Source: W0P28-013 sp963658575
Lineage (GTDB): Bacteria > Bacteroidota > Bacteroidia > Bacteroidales > Paludibacteraceae
NCBI GenBank assembly: GCA_963658575.1
Contig: CAVKQB010000009.1
Location: 1-56,380 of the forward strand
Reading direction: 5' to 3'
DNA: 56,380 nt
Positions 55,687 to 56,380 of this stretch are shown piece after piece (position 1 is the stretch's first letter; every line of letters begins with the position of its first letter). The notes beneath the pieces were generated by a model. It did not search any database. It had not been told where the DNA came from and worked only from the letters and a program-made list of their open reading frames with translations. Both the position numbers and the translations under genes were made by a program.

Positions 55687-55779
55687 GCGGAAACAAAATA
55701 ATTAGCAGTGAGTAGTTAGTAGTGAGAAATGAGAAATTAGGAGTGAGGAATTAGGAGTTAGGAGTTATTGGGCGCAATT
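55687..55779 (+). repeat. GTGAGTAGTTAGTAG word tract before the DUF559 element
   Basis: Heptamer-like AGTGAGT/AGTTAGT/AGGAGTT words from about 55705 to 55766; no gene. Confidence 0.7.
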
Positions 55780-55818
55780 CTGTCCCTCTGCCGAGCGCAG
55801 CGAGGATAGGGGGACGAG
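55780..55818 (+). repeat. 39-bp direct repeat, left copy, flanking the DUF559 gene
   Basis: Begins CTGTCCCTCTGCCGAGCG and ends AGGGGGACGAG; identical to 56334-56372. Internally GTCCC pairs with GGGAC, so each copy can fold. Confidence 0.9.
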
Positions 55819-55872
55819 AAAAACGGAACGTTTTTCGGAGGGGGTTGAAACAACAGGACAACAAAATAACAA

Positions 55873-56253
55873 GTGCGGACAAACAACCGTCATACACTCA
55901 AACCATTGCGCTGCGACTTGCGAACTTTTGGTACCAAACACGAAGCAACGCTATGGCTGATACTCAAAAATAGACAAATCGGGGGTGTCCGATTTCGACG
56001 GCAGTTTTCGGTCGGGCCGTATGTTCTCGACTTCTATTGCCCAGAATTGAAACTTTGCATCGAACTTGATGGGGAAGACCATTTCACAAGCGATGGCGCG
56101 GCGCACGACGAGGTTCGTACCGCCTTTCTCGCAGGCGAAGGCATCAAAGTATTGCGGTTCGAGAATCGTGATTTGTTTGAGAAACAAACGTTTGTGCTCA
56201 ATGCTATAACCCAAGAGGTGGAGCAATTGAAAACAGGCGCTAAAAAGAACTGA
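55873..56253 (+). CDS. DUF559 family endonuclease-like protein
   Basis: 126 residues from a GTG start. The Vsr/PD-(D/E)XK-like core is FRRQFSVGPYVLDFYCPELK and CIELDGEDH, with the Asp/Glu-x-Asp acids of the family; RFENRDLFE lies near the end. DUF559 proteins are small putative nucleases frequently found inside short repeated or intron-like elements in Bacteroidota. Flanked here by identical 39-bp repeats. Confidence 0.85.
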   Translation: MRTNNRHTLKPLRCDLRTFGTKHEATLWLILKNRQIGGVRFRRQFSVGPYVLDFYCPELKLCIELDGEDHFTSDGAAHDEVRTAFLAGEGIKVLRFENRDLFEKQTFVLNAITQEVEQLKTGAKKN

Positions 56254-56287
56254 TTGCTCCGAACCCCTACCCCCACTGGCGTGGGTA

Positions 56288-56317
56288 CTCCCCCTATCTG
56301 CTACGCAGCAGGGGGAG
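56288..56317 (+). repeat. Hairpin downstream of the DUF559 gene
   Basis: CTCCCCCT (56288-56295) and AGGGGGAG (56310-56317), perfect 8-bp arms, between the stop codon and the right 39-bp repeat. Confidence 0.75.
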
Positions 56318-56333
56318 AGAACGCACCCCAAAA

Positions 56334-56372
56334 CTGTCCCTCTGCCGAGCGCAGCGAGGATAGGGGGACGAG
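56334..56372 (+). repeat. 39-bp direct repeat, right copy, flanking the DUF559 gene
   Basis: Identical to 55780-55818, 554 nt away. Copy ends 8 nt before the window edge, so the element may continue as an array. Confidence 0.9.
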
Positions 56373-56380
56373 GAGCGAAG

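Overview
The window looks like chromosome of a strictly or facultatively anaerobic member of the Bacteroidota, most likely Bacteroidales. Three things point there: dozens of gene starts follow the phylum's promoter signature (a -7 box TAnnTTTG, often with TTG about 20 nt upstream); Shine-Dalgarno sequences are mostly weak; and the order rpsU-xerC-hpf-tRNAs-tuf-tRNA-Trp-secE-nusG-rplKAJL-rpoBC is a Bacteroidales arrangement. An oxygen-sensitive class III ribonucleotide reductase (nrdD/nrdG) fits anaerobic life. Core genes are moderately GC-rich; the intergenic DNA is far more AT-rich.

Layout. 0-2.6 kb: minus-strand genes (start of a PLP-type histidine decarboxylase-like protein, an AAA ATPase, a beta-barrel-like protein, ruvX). 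2.7-11.6 kb: aspS, cinA, lipoproteins, pdxA, trpB behind a Trp leader-peptide attenuator, and a polysaccharide deacetylase-like gene. 11.6-14.1 kb: wecB, an AT-rich mosaic glycosyltransferase and a glycosyltransferase remnant. 14.1-16.7 kb: groES and groEL, split by an inserted four-helix-bundle gene. 16.7-20.6 kb: an S41 protease and a NadR-like kinase (minus), thiL and rpiB (plus). 20.6-35.8 kb: translation and transcription core with five tRNAs. 35.8-39.7 kb: nrdD, a split ThrE-type exporter and nrdG (minus). 40.1-43.9 kb: dCMP deaminase, a second S41 protease, a CaCA antiporter and an HD protein. 44-51 kb: a truncated DUF1016 gene, trmD, a fucose isomerase-like gene, a RecD-like helicase, DUF2147, rlmI, a 3'-5' exonuclease and DUF5063. 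51.2-56.4 kb: an accessory region with an IS30 remnant followed by small toxin-antitoxin-like or nuclease cassettes (MNT/HEPN, YafQ-like pair, DUF3791/DUF3990 trio, ORF6N, DUF559).

The most unusual property is the intergenic DNA. It is built from a small vocabulary of 7-8 bp tandem words (for example CCAAATAA, CAATCAAC, AACTACT, GTGAGGA, CTTTCACA, AAATCTG) joined in recurring order. One composite carries a complete promoter and occurs twice. Another ends in a tiny hairpin (GCGC or GTGC arms, 3-nt loop) preceded by TATATG and lying just before start codons. The composites separate the accessory genes and also occur next to housekeeping genes (trmD, hpf, groEL, rlmI). I see no described element that matches this architecture.
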